This document shows positions 22,961 to 36,610 of a stretch of DNA of 64,000 nucleotides, one piece after another. Origin of the DNA: Aristolochia californica (taxonomy: Eukaryota; Streptophyta; Magnoliopsida; Piperales; Aristolochiaceae); contig JARWKL010000005.1 of NCBI GenBank assembly GCA_029961685.1, forward strand, positions 42,197,357 to 42,261,356, in the 5' to 3' direction. Made by a program: the position numbers and the translations under genes. Below the pieces are notes generated by a model, which saw only the letters and a list, made by a program, of their open reading frames with translations, made no database searches and was not told the DNA's origin. Within the stretch, counting starts at the first letter, position 1, and each line of letters begins with the position of its first letter.

Positions 22961-25072
22961 CTAACAATTAAAAGTTCCACATGATCCAACGATGTTCATT
23001 CTCATGCTTTCTTTCATTTTCTTCTATTTGTTAGCTAGGATGAGCCTCTTGTGGATGCTAGAGTGAAATTCTTTAATGACTCATGGGTGTACAGGGGTTT
23101 ACATTCCTTAAAGCTGCCTCAAATTTGCAGAGAAATTTTCCTCAGAGATCCCAAGCTAAGAGAGAGTTCAGCAATCGTTAGAAGCATAAAACTTGTTTTG
23201 GTGTTCTAATCAAGTATTTGTGCACGGAGTGATACTAATATGTTGCTGCTTTGAAACTTTCTTCTTCTCCTGGTATTAATTGAAGCTTCATAGCAGGTTA
23301 CAATGGCCGGCATAAAGCGACGCGGTAAGAAAAAGGGTACCTGGGATACGTTCATTTCTACTTCTCCCTTACATGCAGATTGGCTACGATTTCGCCGGAA
23401 GGAAGTGCGACGGGAATAAAGTGTTGCAGAACATGACAAATCCACTGAAACAAAAATAGAAAAGGTTGTTCTGGTGAAGATCTTCAGAACAAAAAATGAA
23501 TCCGATACATCTTCCCTGACATTAGCCACATGCCTCAACTGCTTCTTCCTTGAAGTAGTACCAGAGGTATCTAGCTTATTTTGAATCGAGGAATATAAGG
23601 TTTTGGATCATCTTCTTCACTGTTGTTTATTCCGCTAGGAGAACCAGACATGAAGAGGAACAGTCAGAGCGACAAAGCAGTTATGATCGATCCCGTTCAA
23701 CTTATGGTTCGTGTATTTGTCATCAAAAAGAGCCAAATGCGAAAAAGATATGAAAGATTGATTTACTTTTCTTCAACTATTTCATCGAGGGGAGTCTTTA
23801 AAAGATGAGACAGGCAAGGCAAAACACCAAATTAAATAATGAAACGTGGTTTTTCCTTGTTTTCTGCTACCAAGCAGTGTTGCTGCACGCTTATGCACCC
23901 GTGTTTGTACCTAAGTAGGTATTGCTTTTAACCAATTTCTTTTCTCTGGGCACTAATTTTGTCAAACTTTTCACTGACATTTTTGCTTGATTTGAGGTTC
24001 TGCGACAAAACCCAGAAGACACTTGGACCTCTCTTCAGTTTTCTGCTTTACAAGGTGGCTTCTCTGCGTTTAAGTGGGTTTTCCTTACTTGCTGATATTG
24101 GTATTTTAACTCCGATAATTGATAAGATTCAATTGCCATTACAGACGACATTGCTTCAGAGAGAAGCAGAAATCTTCCTTTGAATGGCACAAATGGGATC
24201 GATCTGTAATAATTTGGACACTGACCAGTACTAATCACTTCTGTTGATGAATATTAACTTTAATAATTTGGACGATGACGCCCTGCATTCATCAGCAGGC
24301 CAGTTTCAGGGCTTACACTGCAGAAGGAACAATGAAGGATAGAAGGTAGACCCACAGAGCGTTAATGGAACATCTGATGACTTCGAAAGAAAGTTGAGTG
24401 GTGCCAGTGGTTCTTTTAGGGTTTCCCGTCTTTTAACTGTTCCATCACTTTCTCCGTGTTGATCTAAACGCCATCAGAAGGCCAGAGTTGCTCCTGCAAA
24501 AGGTTTATTTCTTTGAAAGGGGAAAAGTACTTCTTTAGTACTTGAGACTGCTTTTCTTTTCCTTGTTCTTCAGTCAATGCCTTTTACCATGGGATTGAGG
24601 TAAAATGATAGGCATTTCTTCCCAGTGGGTATTGCAGAGTTGATTCTCTGGAATCTCCTGATTGGTTTTGGAAATATTTAACAATTTCTTCAGTGTAAAA
24701 TTATTATTTTTCTTCCTGTCAATGTTTATCAAAGAGTAAAAAATAAAATTCGAGGATAATTTTTTTTAAAAATAAAAAAATAGAGAGAAGTAAATGGTGT
24801 TCCTCCTCTGGTAATCAGGATGGAAGGGAGAGAGGACTCCCTGGTTCGAACAAGAGGATTGAAGATGTGAAATCAGCAAGGAATGGTACAGATTGACATA
24901 AACAGTCGTAAGTTGGATGCACTTGAATTAATTCATAAATACATATTATAAGCATGCATTGGATTGGAGGCATCAAAAACAAAAAATCAGATGAGAATCT
25001 TCCATCCTATCCAATTATACTCTTATTTTTTGGTTCTCTGAAATCTTCATCCCCTACACATTCCTGGCCACT
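22961..25072. other. Spacer between solo LTR and MAKR gene
   Basis: No gene is supported. Short frames on both strands (for example 23206-23538 minus and 23623-23808 plus) resemble nothing known and lack splice context. The part near 25000 is the presumed 3'UTR of the minus-strand MAKR gene. Confidence 0.45.
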
Positions 25073-26077
25073 CTAGGTTTCACAAGCAGCAATTCTGGAA
25101 GCAGATATGGAACAGAACCCAACTTCACTTGCACTCTTTCTGGCAGAAAATAATTGCAGGGACTCTTTACAATGAGCTATGGCTCCTTGGATTGAGCTCT
25201 CCACCTCCGAATTGAAACTACTGCTTCTCTTGAGCATGTGTACCCCATTTGAACTTCCACTCGAGAAAGAAGAAGAAGAGCTCGATGATGATGAAGAAGA
25301 GGAAGATTTAGCTGCCAAGTTCCGTTTAATGATACATGAGAAAGACCTCCTGTGACTCCCATTGTTTTCAGCACTTTCTTCTTGAATATTTTTCAAAACA
25401 GTTGGGCTTGCTTGGTACCTTTCCCTGTGAATCTGCCCAAATGGGTTCCTCTTTGCCGCCTTGATGTAATTGTTGAGAGATTCCGTAGCCCTGGAAGCAG
25501 GTAACTCCTCTTTGATTTTTGCTGCATCAGTACTAGACTCATCCGAACACCCGGATTTGGTGAAGAAGTATTTCAGGTAAGAACGAGATGCTCTGAGCTT
25601 GTGGCTCAATGAAGACTGCTTGATTAGCTTGAGCTTCTTCGACCATGACTCCTTGGGATGGTTGATGAAACTTGAATCATCAGGTCCACATTCGTAGACA
25701 TACTCATCTGGGTTGAGCTCTCGGCTGACTGGACAAGAATCGGCCCGAGAGATGTTGCAAGATTCATATGGAGTGGTGGTGGCACTGACGTAGCTCTGTT
25801 CCAAGGAGTCTACATTTTGTTCGTAAGAAGAGCTTGGGTTCTGGAGGAGCTTCTGGACCATCTGTAAACGTGGGGGCAGATGTAGAGGAAGGAGCTTCCC
25901 TTTGTAGAAGAGTTCATCGGCAGGAGAGGTGGTGGGTTCTCTTTCTGGTACATTTGATGACATCTGGAATTCGAAGTCTCTTGACGGGGGCGAGTAACAG
26001 AAGAAAGAGCTTGAACTGACATCCATTTCTATGTACTCTTCCTCTACCTGGTCACAAGAAAGAAGATCTCTGGTCAT
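25073..26077 (-). CDS. Probable membrane-associated kinase regulator (MAKR4-like)
   Basis: Single-exon gene for 334 residues. The frame runs 41 codons further upstream, but the first ATG is at 26077 (MTRDLLSCDQ). MAKR proteins are relatives of BKI1, the inhibitor that binds brassinosteroid receptor kinases at the plasma membrane. Visible family blocks are EYIEMDVSSS (14-23), RDFEFQM, SPADELFYKGKLLPLHLPP (from about 52), a basic stretch WSKKLKLIKQSSLSHKLRAS that would bind acidic lipids, a Ser run of 14 followed by SFSSGSSNG, and near the C-terminus SSIQGAIAHCKESLQ, which corresponds to the BKI1 motif that docks on the BRI1 kinase domain. Block order and length fit MAKR3/MAKR4 better than BKI1 itself. 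Phosphorylation-regulated release from the membrane is family knowledge, not seen here. Confidence 0.88.
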   Translation of the reverse strand: MTRDLLSCDQVEEEYIEMDVSSSSFFCYSPPSRDFEFQMSSNVPEREPTTSPADELFYKGKLLPLHLPPRLQMVQKLLQNPSSSYEQNVDSLEQSYVSATTTPYESCNISRADSCPVSRELNPDEYVYECGPDDSSFINHPKESWSKKLKLIKQSSLSHKLRASRSYLKYFFTKSGCSDESSTDAAKIKEELPASRATESLNNYIKAAKRNPFGQIHRERYQASPTVLKNIQEESAENNGSHRRSFSCIIKRNLAAKSSSSSSSSSSSSSFSSGSSNGVHMLKRSSSFNSEVESSIQGAIAHCKESLQLFSARKSASEVGFCSISASRIAACET

Positions 26078-26845
26078 CTCATGTAGCTCTCTTTCCTTCT
26101 GTGTTGATGGTGTTGGAGAGATGGGGTTGAGACAAGGGAGGGAAGGGAGAGCATCCTTTAAAGTGGGAAGGAGGCAAATCAGAAAATAGTAAATAAACAA
26201 AAGGAAAATGTAAGACTATCAGAAATCGGAAAGCAGAGCAGTAACAGAATTCAGAAAATTATGGGGGAGTTTTTCTATGAGGCCATCATCTACTGTTCAT
26301 GTGATCCATATCTTTTTTTTTTTTTTTCTACTGTGTCGTTTCATTTTCTTTTCTCCTTGCACCCAGTTTCTCTGACTCTTCTCTGAAATACTTTTATTTT
26401 TACCCAGCCGACTTGTTTTCTCTTTAGTATTGTTAAATTCATACTACTCAAAGCATGCCAGCAGTTGGGGAGGATATTAACTTCTTTTGATGCATCCCCT
26501 CAAGAAAAATCTAGGGGAGTATAAAACAAAGTTAGATTTGGTCAGAACAGCATTGATTACTGACTTCTATCCACTCACTATCATACAGCAGTCAAGACAG
26601 GCCCCAGCACTTTCTAAATGTTACAAGCTGCTCAGTGAGGTGGATTGGTGTCTCTGTCATCATCACTGTTCATTGGCAAAGGAGAACAACAGAATATATG
26701 TACAACAGATGTGGTGCACCAGTAAATCCCTTTGGATGAAAGCTGACAAGCAATCTATTTGATTCCCAAAAGAAAGACCCACCAAACTAGTAAGAGAAAC
26801 AAATCTCTAAGTTAGTTCTCTTCTTCAAAAGAGGACAGGAGAAAC
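26078..26845. other. Upstream region of the MAKR gene
   Basis: Presumed promoter and 5'UTR of the minus-strand gene at 26077. Pyrimidine- and A-rich stretches lie near 26310-26400. I see no certain TATA box and no other gene. Confidence 0.4.
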
Positions 26846-27060
26846 TGTTAAGTTGTGAGTCTAATAGCTGCTCTTAGGGTTATCATCGAGGATCATCAGT
26901 TGTTGTAGAGAGAGGTTAAACACTTTGAGTGTGTGTGATTTATCTTGTAAACTACTTCATCATCATAGTGAATAGCGAAAGACAGAATATAGTCTCTCTT
27001 GGAATCGAACCTGTATAAATCTTGTGTTTTTCGTATTTGATTATTTATTTTTCTGCGATA
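26846..27060 (+). repeat. Solo LTR of a copia-type element (copy B)
   Basis: Begins TGTTAAGTTGTGAGTCTAAT and matches copy A (22676-22960) at AGGGTTATCATCGAGGATC, GAGTGTGTG and CATCATAGTGAAT. It lacks about 110 bp that copy A has before the AGGGTTAT block. Together the two copies flank the MAKR gene in the same orientation. The right boundary is approximate. Confidence 0.5.
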
Positions 27061-28922
27061 GCAAAAGATGAACCTTCTCTAAGTCACTGCAACTCTTCTT
27101 CATAACCCAGCTCACATCTCAAAACTCGATAAACTATAAGAATGATTATAATACTTCAAATCTATAGACTGCTGCCAACTTTGACAGTAACCAAGCTTCT
27201 CAGCTTTTAGTTTATGCATATTTAATACAAAACATACTGGAATAAGATGAAGAAAGAAGAACTCTCCAAGGGGTCTCATTCACTTTATCATTTATTTTCT
27301 TCTTACTAAGTTACTGGATTCCTGGCATTGCCTTTTAACTTGTTGTTCCAATTGTTTATCCTCTTCTTTCTTTGACTTGTCTAAAGTGAGAGAAGGGGTG
27401 AGGGATCTATTTGTGGATGTTAAACATTTTATTTTACTTCACTGTGGCTGTTGCCTTCCGACATCTGTTTGTGGGTAACACTGGAGCCTAAAAAAATGCA
27501 GAGCTCGAGGCTTTCTCTGCCCTCCCAACGCTCTCACCTTTTCAAGATGTGAAAAATAAGGATCTTCTTGTATAAACATTTCTTCTTGCTGGGTATTTTC
27601 CTAGTTTGGTTTCTTTGATTAAGGAATTGAGAGTCACTGCTTGTTAGCACTAGTCAATATTCATAACGTAGCAGTAACGAAAATTTAAATGCTGATTTAC
27701 CCTTTCGAGGTCGAATCTCAGCCATTTTTAACTACGCCAAAGGTGATTTTTATATTGGAAAAGACCAGAGTCTGCTATCACCTAATGCTGATAAAAGTAG
27801 CCAATGAGTTGGTAGTGATCATGGAGGGCTGCAACTGCAAGCAGCTTCTGCATATACAGAATTTCAGTGTGTAGCAAACCCATCAACAGTCCCCACCGAG
27901 AGATCCAGCAAAAGCTAAAGATCTGAAAGTTTGGCTGTACCGGTCGGAGACAACGAAGACCGGAAGTGGACAAGGCTTTATACCAGTCGCTCTTACTGGA
28001 GTAGAGGTCACTGTTGGTATGGCTTTGGGGGTGTTAATCCCACTTGGTTTTGTTTCTCATCATGAAAACATGGAAGCCCTGTGACAATGATGATGCTCTT
28101 CAAGATGGCAAACAATACCCAGATGCCTTAACTAGAAACCTTTTTCTTCAAAAGAGTGATATTTATCAGAGAATCACATAAAAGTTGTGGCTTGCATAAG
28201 ATGGGTCATTTTTAATAGACCAGAACATAATTCGTTTTCTTTTTTCTCTCTTGACAGCATTGTGCTCCCTTTGTTGATTTCTGGCTGTAAGAAGACGAGA
28301 AGAGATAATCAGTCAGTTTCTCCAACATGGGGAAAGGCAGAAAAATAACCTAATATTATTTCAGGCTCAACTCAGGACACTTGAGATCCAATTATTGGAT
28401 TACTAAGAGACTGATGTTATATAAAGATGCTGTTTCTTAGGTGTAAAGTATAGTCAATTCTAATGCTGGTCCCAGCACTAGAAATCTGATTTTACTCTAG
28501 ATCTCATGGACCAAGCAGGACAAGGAAAAGAGAAAAAAGAAAAAAGAATCAGATGGGTTCTCTAAATTTTCTTGCAAGTATCATTACAACCATTAGTCTT
28601 GACAATCCTCCTGTCCTACATAGTCTGACTTGGGTTACTCAACTCATGATACAGAGAAAAAGTAATCAACATTTTCTACAAGCTAGTGTTGGATGCAGAA
28701 GAAGAGACTGGACGATGGTACCCAGCAATCTTATAATTACATTCTGAGTTCAAAAACTTTACATTCAATTCACAAATTTAAAGAGAACTGTTACACTTCT
28801 TCAAAAATCTACCTAAGAAAGGCAGTTACATACAGCTTAAATCTATCATACTGATGAAAACCTTTCGGTTGTTTGGTGATGTGTAATTCCCGTTTTTAAC
28901 ATCAGAACAAAGAGAACCAAAA
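27061..28922. other. Spacer between the MAKR gene and the decayed coiled-coil gene
   Basis: No gene recognised in either strand. The last few hundred bases would hold the 3'UTR of the minus-strand pseudogene. Confidence 0.45.
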
Positions 28923-31900
28923 CTATTTATTTGTGGTAGGTGCACCGGATGTCAATTCCTGTTCAAGCTCATCAAACTCCCAGCCTCCTATCTCATCGGC
29001 TGTATAATCTCTGCTCACAGTCCCAAACTCTGACTCTAACTTCGCCAGTTCGGCTGCAGGATTTAAGGATTGCTCAGCACTGGCAGGTGCAGTTGCCTTA
29101 GGAGAGACTGTCTCAATGTTGTGCTTGGAAGTAGGAGTTTCTTGAGACTTCATCGTAATATCTCCTATGGCAGGAGTCTCAATTTGCAATGTTGGTCTTT
29201 CAATTGCATCAAATCCATTTCTAATTTCTGCAACAGCATTAAATAGTTCTTTAATTCGAGAATCATCCTTCCTGCATTGATGCAGGATGTTTTAGAATTT
29301 TTTGAGAAGGATGAATGCATAAATCAGACATTCACACAACAAAAAGGAAAGACTTTGATTCAAGAAATGACCTGGGAACATTCCCATGGAGAGCATAAAA
29401 CTGCTCTTGCATGTTGTCAACAACGCCAAACGTAGTTACAATCTGAAAAAATTGAAATCATATACATCATTTATAGAAAAAGAAATAACAAATAACCATT
29501 TCTATAAAAGAATAAAACAAAAGTCAGAACTGAAATGTCCAGACAGAGATATCATTTACCTTTGCCTCGTTTTTCAGATAATCCTCTTCAAGATGTGTCC
29601 TTTGGTTTGAAATCTCATCATCGCTAATGGAGTTCATGTCTGACCTGTAAAACGATATCCACTTTCGATTTATTCAAATGAACGATTGGAACACCTATTG
29701 ATTCTAACAACTGATTGCAGACTTGATCATTCAAACTTTTCAATTTGGTGAGGAGCACATTGTTTTGTGTATAGCTTTAAGCAAATATTGGACAGGTAAT
29801 ATGAGTTTCTGGATCCACCAATAAAACATCCCAAACGTAGATATATTCACCAAAAAAGTTAATTGAAAATTTACATTTACCTATTATTCAAATTCCTCAG
29901 ATCATCCATAAGTTTCCTGATAGTGCTAACGAAAGGGCCCAACTCTTCCTATAAGAGGAGGGACAGCATACAGAAACAGAAAAGTTTGAGTGAGACAACA
30001 CATCATCTTCTTTGTGATTCAAAGATTTTCAAAATATTATAATTAATAATGGAAAAGAGAATACCCTATATGCAGAAAGGTGATCAATGACCAGATCAGC
30101 AAAATAGTTCTCACACTTATCCAACTCTTTGCTGAAACATGAAAAGAAACTCTAGATCAAAGAATTTTATCAAGTCCATACAACAAAATATTTATCAAGC
30201 AGAAAGGAAAGAAGCTCAAGCTACAAATGAACTACAAAGACAAGAAGCAAATTCAGCATAAGAACACAATATGCAGCATTAACTGGCTTCTACCTAAGAA
30301 GAATTCAGACACATCAGATGTCACTAAGGCCCTCGAAGTACCATGGTACTTACTTGATCTGCGTATCTTTCCGTTTTGTATGAGCAGATTGAAGCACCCG
30401 TGTAAGAAATTGATCCATGTATGGACAACATCAGCCTCTATCTTACATGAAGCTACAGATCTTGAAAGTTCGTCTTCCTGAAATTGGAAAAAACAGGTTC
30501 ATGGCTATTATGATTAGTCACTAGAATGGGACACGAAAGTTAAAGAGTGAGCAGTATTCACACCTTTGTTTTGAAGTGTGATACAATTTGATTGCTTGCT
30601 ACATCAAATTGTTCTCGCTCCTCACGTGTATTATGAAGGCGTGCAAGAGCTGCAGCCAAGGAGATATATACCTGCATCTCGGCTCAAAAAGTAAGTATGT
30701 GTGCATCAAATGAATGGACACGCCTTTTCACAGAACACTGAACAAGAGGAGGGAGAGAAGGCACTATCATGGAGCCCTTAAAACAGATGAGTTAATGCAA
30801 TAAATAAGCTAAGCAGATCTTTTTCTTTGTGTAGCTAGAGTGGAAAAAATTTTGTACTGGTGTCTCAAATACAAGAATATGATACAGGCTCTACTTGGCA
30901 TGTTTCAAGAAAACTCACATCTCTTACAATCAGTGCCAACCTATAAAAATGGATGAGCATACAAGTGAAATTGCTCAAATTTTATCTCTGTTACTGATAC
31001 AATAGCTGATGCAATACTGCCCATCAAATAATGCTAATTGGGTCTCTAGCATATAATTTTAACTTTGATATGGGTAATTGACCCTTGCGTCTCCAACTTT
31101 GGATTACTTTCAATCACTGATTGATGTGGGATCCTTAAGAGGTCTGACATACACCTATCTTGCCTTAACATATTGATTCGACTTTTTCTGATGTTGGAAA
31201 CTGGTGAAAATTGATAATACATATGTATATGCATCTGTACATCTAACAATTAAGATAAAAAGTAACATTTTTTTTAATGTTGATGAACAGTAACAAGCCA
31301 TAATACCTTCTTTAGCTCGGCTTCAAGGGTGTCTCTTTGTTTCTCAAGTACTGAAATCTCAGATGCTATTTCCTGTAAAATTATCTCTCAACATCAGCCA
31401 CTGTCACGTCTTTTTTTTACATGTACATCACGTAAAACTGATTTTTCATCTTTGATGTTTAAATAAAAAAAATAACATCCAGCTATCATAGCAGGTGAAG
31501 ATCTAACCTTCTCAACTTCCCTAACTTCATTAGCTTTAGCCACACGGAAGTTTAAGTGCCTCTTCATTTTGGGTCCTGTTGAAAGATTAATGTAAATGAT
31601 GAAAAAGTTAAAAGACCAGCCCTACAAATGGAGGCAGCTGCATGGTATCGATAAAGCAGGCAACATCTTCTGTGGGAAGTGAAACAAAGTTCAAAAGAAC
31701 TTTTAATTCCTATTGCAAATGGACTGAAGTCGCTCAAGACAGCAATTAGAAATTATTTAACTAATTAATTATTCTAATAAATGACTAAATGCAACAAGTG
31801 TGGGTATGGTAATTCCTTAACAAGACCTGTGATCTGAAATTCGTCTCTCTGCCTTTGAGGTGGAGTTAGCAAGTGATTCTGCCAAAACCTTCAGCTTATT

Positions 31901-32303
31901 AACCTGCATATTATTGTTGACACCTTTCAAAAAACAAATATCTACAAGAACAAGAAACATATTACTAGAATATCACTCTTAATTACAGGCAGTAATTATC
32001 ATATTTATAAGAAGAAAAGGCAGCGATTCAAAATTTGAACTCAACAGATAAGTTTCATCGAGCCCAACACAATGCAACAAAGTACAAGTCTGTCATATCA
32101 CAACATTTCCCAGTCATTGTTTTGATCTTTTTTGAGGATAGAAAATTTCCCAGTTATTCTTTCCTTTATCTTTTCAGAGGAGACCATTACTACCTTAAGA
32201 GAGAGTTTTACAAGATCTTAAAGTCATAATCAACATGCAAAATTAGGAAAAGTGAAGATGATTCATCTTCATTAAAGCAAACCATAATATTCCGCATAAG
32301 GTT

Positions 32304-32308
<5 letters not shown>

Positions 32309-32344
<36 letters not shown>
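32309..32344. repeat. (GA)n microsatellite next to a splice donor
   Basis: About 18 AG dinucleotides on the plus strand. On the gene's minus strand this is a CT run that starts only four bases into the intron that follows exon 32348-32458. Confidence 0.9.
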
Positions 32345-32347
<3 letters not shown>

Positions 32348-34210
32348 CTTCTGAGAATGAACCTCTGGAGAGTCTCCAATAGTAATAAATTTCTTATTCA
32401 ACAAAAGGGCTTCCAACCTGGAACACAACCGAACTTCTGCTAGGGCTTCCTTTAAATCCTAAAGATTCAAGTATAAACATCTTGTGTTAGGTTTATAATA
32501 AAATTCTGAAACATGGATAATGAAGGTTTTACATAGACTGATAAATGAACATGTCACAGGCCTGCATAGGTATACAAAGCATTTGAAAGACCACGTGTAC
32601 AGGCAATAGGTTTAATCTTGGATGGTATTTTCTGAGAGGAATTGACAAGTTATAAATTTTTTTACAAAAGATAAATAAAATAGCCAGACTCAAAATCCAA
32701 GAACAAACTGCAGCATTTGCACTGTTCACAAAAAAAAGGGAAAATAGCAAATTTGATAAGTGGAACAAGATTATACATGTAATGCATTAATAACCTGACA
32801 AGAATACATGCAAGCATCAGAAAAACCATTTGCACAAAAGAGAGGCTTGTTTCACTTCAAAGAACCCACAATGTAGTGAAGCCAGAAGAGGCATATGCCA
32901 CAAAAAAGTCCATATATAATGTACTTTGAACCAGGCATAGCTGGCTTATTTAACAGCTAAAGTCAATTCAGTTAGCCCTTATTCCAATTGATTGAAGAAG
33001 CCTCCTTTATGTGCATCATCATTTTCCCATTTGGCTCATGGAGGAATATTATTATCCAAGTCAAGAGAGTACATCGGTTAAATAAACACAGTCGATTTGG
33101 TAATTGTGTAATGTCTGATCCATGATTTAACCCACCAGACACAGTCAGAATGAACTGTATCATGCTTTCAAAATCAACTTCACAGTAGAAAATGATGCAA
33201 ACTGTTCCATCAGATCTTTCCTCCCAATAAAGCAATCATATTACATGCCAAATCATCCTTCATTGGAAAGATTGGGAGAATGAATTCCAATGATAAAATC
33301 CCAGAGGTCAGATTCATATCTTCTGGAGAAAGAGGCATTATCACAGTGTCAAAATGTAAAATAAGAAGGGAAAAGAGAAGAAATTGAAGGAGAAAAGAAG
33401 GGAGAAGCAAAAGAGAGAAGGAGACTTTTTGGGAGAAGTCTCGTTGGGGGCCGAGCTCAACCCCCCATCTATTTAATAAGTGAATTTGAGAAAATTAGAA
33501 ATATGCCCCTTACATACTTAAATGACTTAAATCCTTATATCTCCCATTCTACATAACAAAAATACATGAAATTAAGTCTAGAGACATAATAAAAGATGTA
33601 GAATAAGATGGTGAGGAAATCAGGAACATCTGTTTATGAAAATGACCAAAATACCCTTCAGTAGCTTTTCTAACTCTCAGGCTAGGCACTTTCTGGCAGA
33701 ACCTGTGCTGAATTATCCTTATAGACTTGTGGTGGCAGAATCAGTGCCTGATTATTCTTTTTATATATTTTTTATTTAGAATGTTGATTACATACAACAC
33801 ACTTTACCTCCTGTGAGACTTGAACCCAAGTTCTCAAACTAGAAACCCTCCAATGTGACCATTGAACCAAAGGCCCAATCCATTTCTTTCCATATAGCCT
33901 ACTTATAGATTTCATAAGCCTTTCTCTAAATTATTTCTCCATTTTACCTGTCTTTTCTAAATATTCCTACTCTAAAATTAGTTAAAAATTTTAGCAGTAA
34001 GTGATGTATTTAGCAAGACAATGTCAGCCAACACCCACACCCACACCCCTTTGAGGAACAGTAATCCACCAGCTACACGACATTCATCATACCTCTAATG
34101 CTGCAGGTGTTGGTTTCTCCACTCCTTTTTCTTGACCTTCACTCATAGGCACTTGTTTTGCTTTTATTTCTTCAAGTTTTTGGCTCAATGTTGAGACTTC
34201 AGCATCTATT

Positions 34211-36610
34211 CTGCGACCAAAATACATTTCACAAAACAAAAGATGAAAAGCAATCAATTGGACCGTGTTGAACTCACTAAAACCCAGGCTTTGTTTCTAG
34301 TTGCTCAATGCAAATATAAATTTAACTTAAGGACACAATTAGAAAGAAGGAAATGAAAAAATAATAATAAGACCATAAAACTACAAGCACAACAATTATC
34401 CATATCAGAAAAAAAGTCTGAGAAACTGAATCAAGCAGGAAAAAACATTTATTATTTGAGATTTAGAAAACAAAGATGTGATGCCAGGATCCTCAGTGTT
34501 CTGATCCATTTGGATCCTTGTAATGTAACTAGGGCAGGCACCCTGGCAGCTTCTTGATCGAAACGACCATACTCTATCATCCCACATTTAGACACATGTC
34601 CTGACTCACGGGAAGGCTGTCCAAATAGCACCATATAGTCCAATTAAATTTGGCAGCTAGAAAAAGTTTGAAGGCCTCGTCCCATCACATTCAAAGCAAA
34701 ATGAATTACTTCTGAGACACTTGCAATAAATCCTCCCAATCCCACATTGAAAATCGAAAGATGATTTTTAAAGTATGATGTAGAGATTTTTTTCACCTTA
34801 CCGGGTGTGGAGAAAACTCATCAAATTTAATTAGGATCTCTACTGGGAGAACAAGCAATCTGACATTATTAGCAGATAAGTGACAAAATTGCTAAACTTG
34901 TTTCTTATTTTACAAGCAAACTTTACTAAGCAAGAAGAAATACAATGGAGACACAAGAAATGAAATACCAAAGAAATCGCTTTTAAATTACATTAAAATA
35001 AGATAATAGTTATTGATGATAAACCTGAATTAAGCAAGAAGAAAATACAAGGGGGACACAAGAAGAAAAAACTTAAAAGTAACTACTTTTAGATTGCATT
35101 AAAATGTGATAAACTTTTGTGAACTTGGATAAGGTGGATGTCAAATGGAACAATGCAAATATGACAAGTAGTAATGGAAATAAGAGAAAAACTGAGGATG
35201 GAGAAACTAAAATCCACTCATGTGCTTACACAACATAAAAGTAGAATATTTTACTATGAAGATACAACTGAAATATGCTTTTTCTCATTCTCCTAAAAAA
35301 GTTGTCATAAGTTGAAAGATAACGTGCCACAAGAAACCCAACAAAAGCAGGAGTCTCGTTAAAAAGAACATTACTATTCAAACATTCAAACAAATAACAT
35401 CAGATAGTTCCTAGGATATGGAGCCAGAATATCTATCATGTCAAATTTACTGATCTTTCCCCACAGTAGTGGGACAGGACTTCTTGAGGCTGCATGTGGA
35501 TTTTGTTGCATAACTCAAAATGGCCCCTATCAAGGTACTCCGAATCAACATCAAGATTTTTTCGTCAAATGGTGTAGCAAATCAACATCAAGATGTCAAC
35601 ATAACAGCCTTAAATAGTGATATTTATGAGTTGATATGAACTAGTCTGTTACTTTGTATAGAGACTGCCATAACTAACATGGGATTACATTGGCATGTTT
35701 TGAGTTAAATACATATTGGCCGGTAGACTTGAAAATATAATGACAACAAACCATGCCCTTGGCAGTTCTTTTCCTTGAACTAAGCATCAAGCAACTTATC
35801 AGAGTAAGTCTCTTTAATGATATGCAGTACATCAGATTAGTCCTGATACCGAATCAACATCTTCAGCATGAATTTAAGAGAAACAAACCAATACAATGAA
35901 ATGAATCTCATGGCCCCTCAAAATTAGCATTTCAGAGACTTAATTCTTTCTTTACTGTCAGCAATTTGTAGTTTTTCTGCCAAGTCTAGTTCTGCTCTCA
36001 AAAACCAAAAACATAGGTTTCATGTGTCCTGACTTATGTGATCCACCAAGTAGGGATCAACCATCACAGCCCCTGGATCTAATCAAACATAGAGATGCCA
36101 TGAAAATATCTACTAAAGATGCAAGATCAATTTCACAATCCGAAATAAGATGTTTGTAAACTACCTTATTCTAGCAACTTACATACAAGTCAGTCTTTGT
36201 ATTATTGTATGAACCTCAAATTGAGGCCAATGAAAGAAATTCTCACTATTCCAGAGTTATATTTAAAAAAAAAAAAAATTGTAGTAAGTTAGAGGAATTC
36301 CTCTCCTTCTGTCTTCTAATTTGGTCCATCCTGAAAGTAATGTTCTTTTTCAATGAAACCTGTGTAACGTAGCATCCAATGATTTCTTGTGAAGCACCAG
36401 AAAATCCAAAAGCTGCTATGTTTGAAAGATGGGGACATCTTAACCATGCTCAGTTTGCATGATATCTATGAAAGCATAGTTTTTACATTCAAAAAAAAAA
36501 AAAAACATATGATGTCATCCAAACCGAGCTCACCAAGCAGCAATCGGTGGATTCCTTGTACACAACACTTCAGAAGTGAAAACATACGGCGAAAGGGGCG
36601 AAATCATTAC
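34211..36610. other. Intron-like region of the pseudogene without recognisable exons
   Basis: The exons expected here from the protein family (middle part of the N-terminal half) were not found on the minus strand. The DNA is AT-rich, with A runs near 36268 and 36490 that look like tails of retroposed inserts. A short clean frame on the minus strand (about 35935-36000) has no recognisable counterpart. Confidence 0.45.

Noticed and set aside
33800..33890. GACTTGAACCC-type segment in a pseudogene intron as a tRNA gene
   Set aside because: Only a T-arm-like match; no complete tRNA structure on either strand.
35935..36000. Possible extra exon of the decayed gene (minus strand, AELDLAEKLQIADSKERI)
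   Set aside because: Clean over 20 codons but it does not match the missing part of the family and lacks convincing splice borders.
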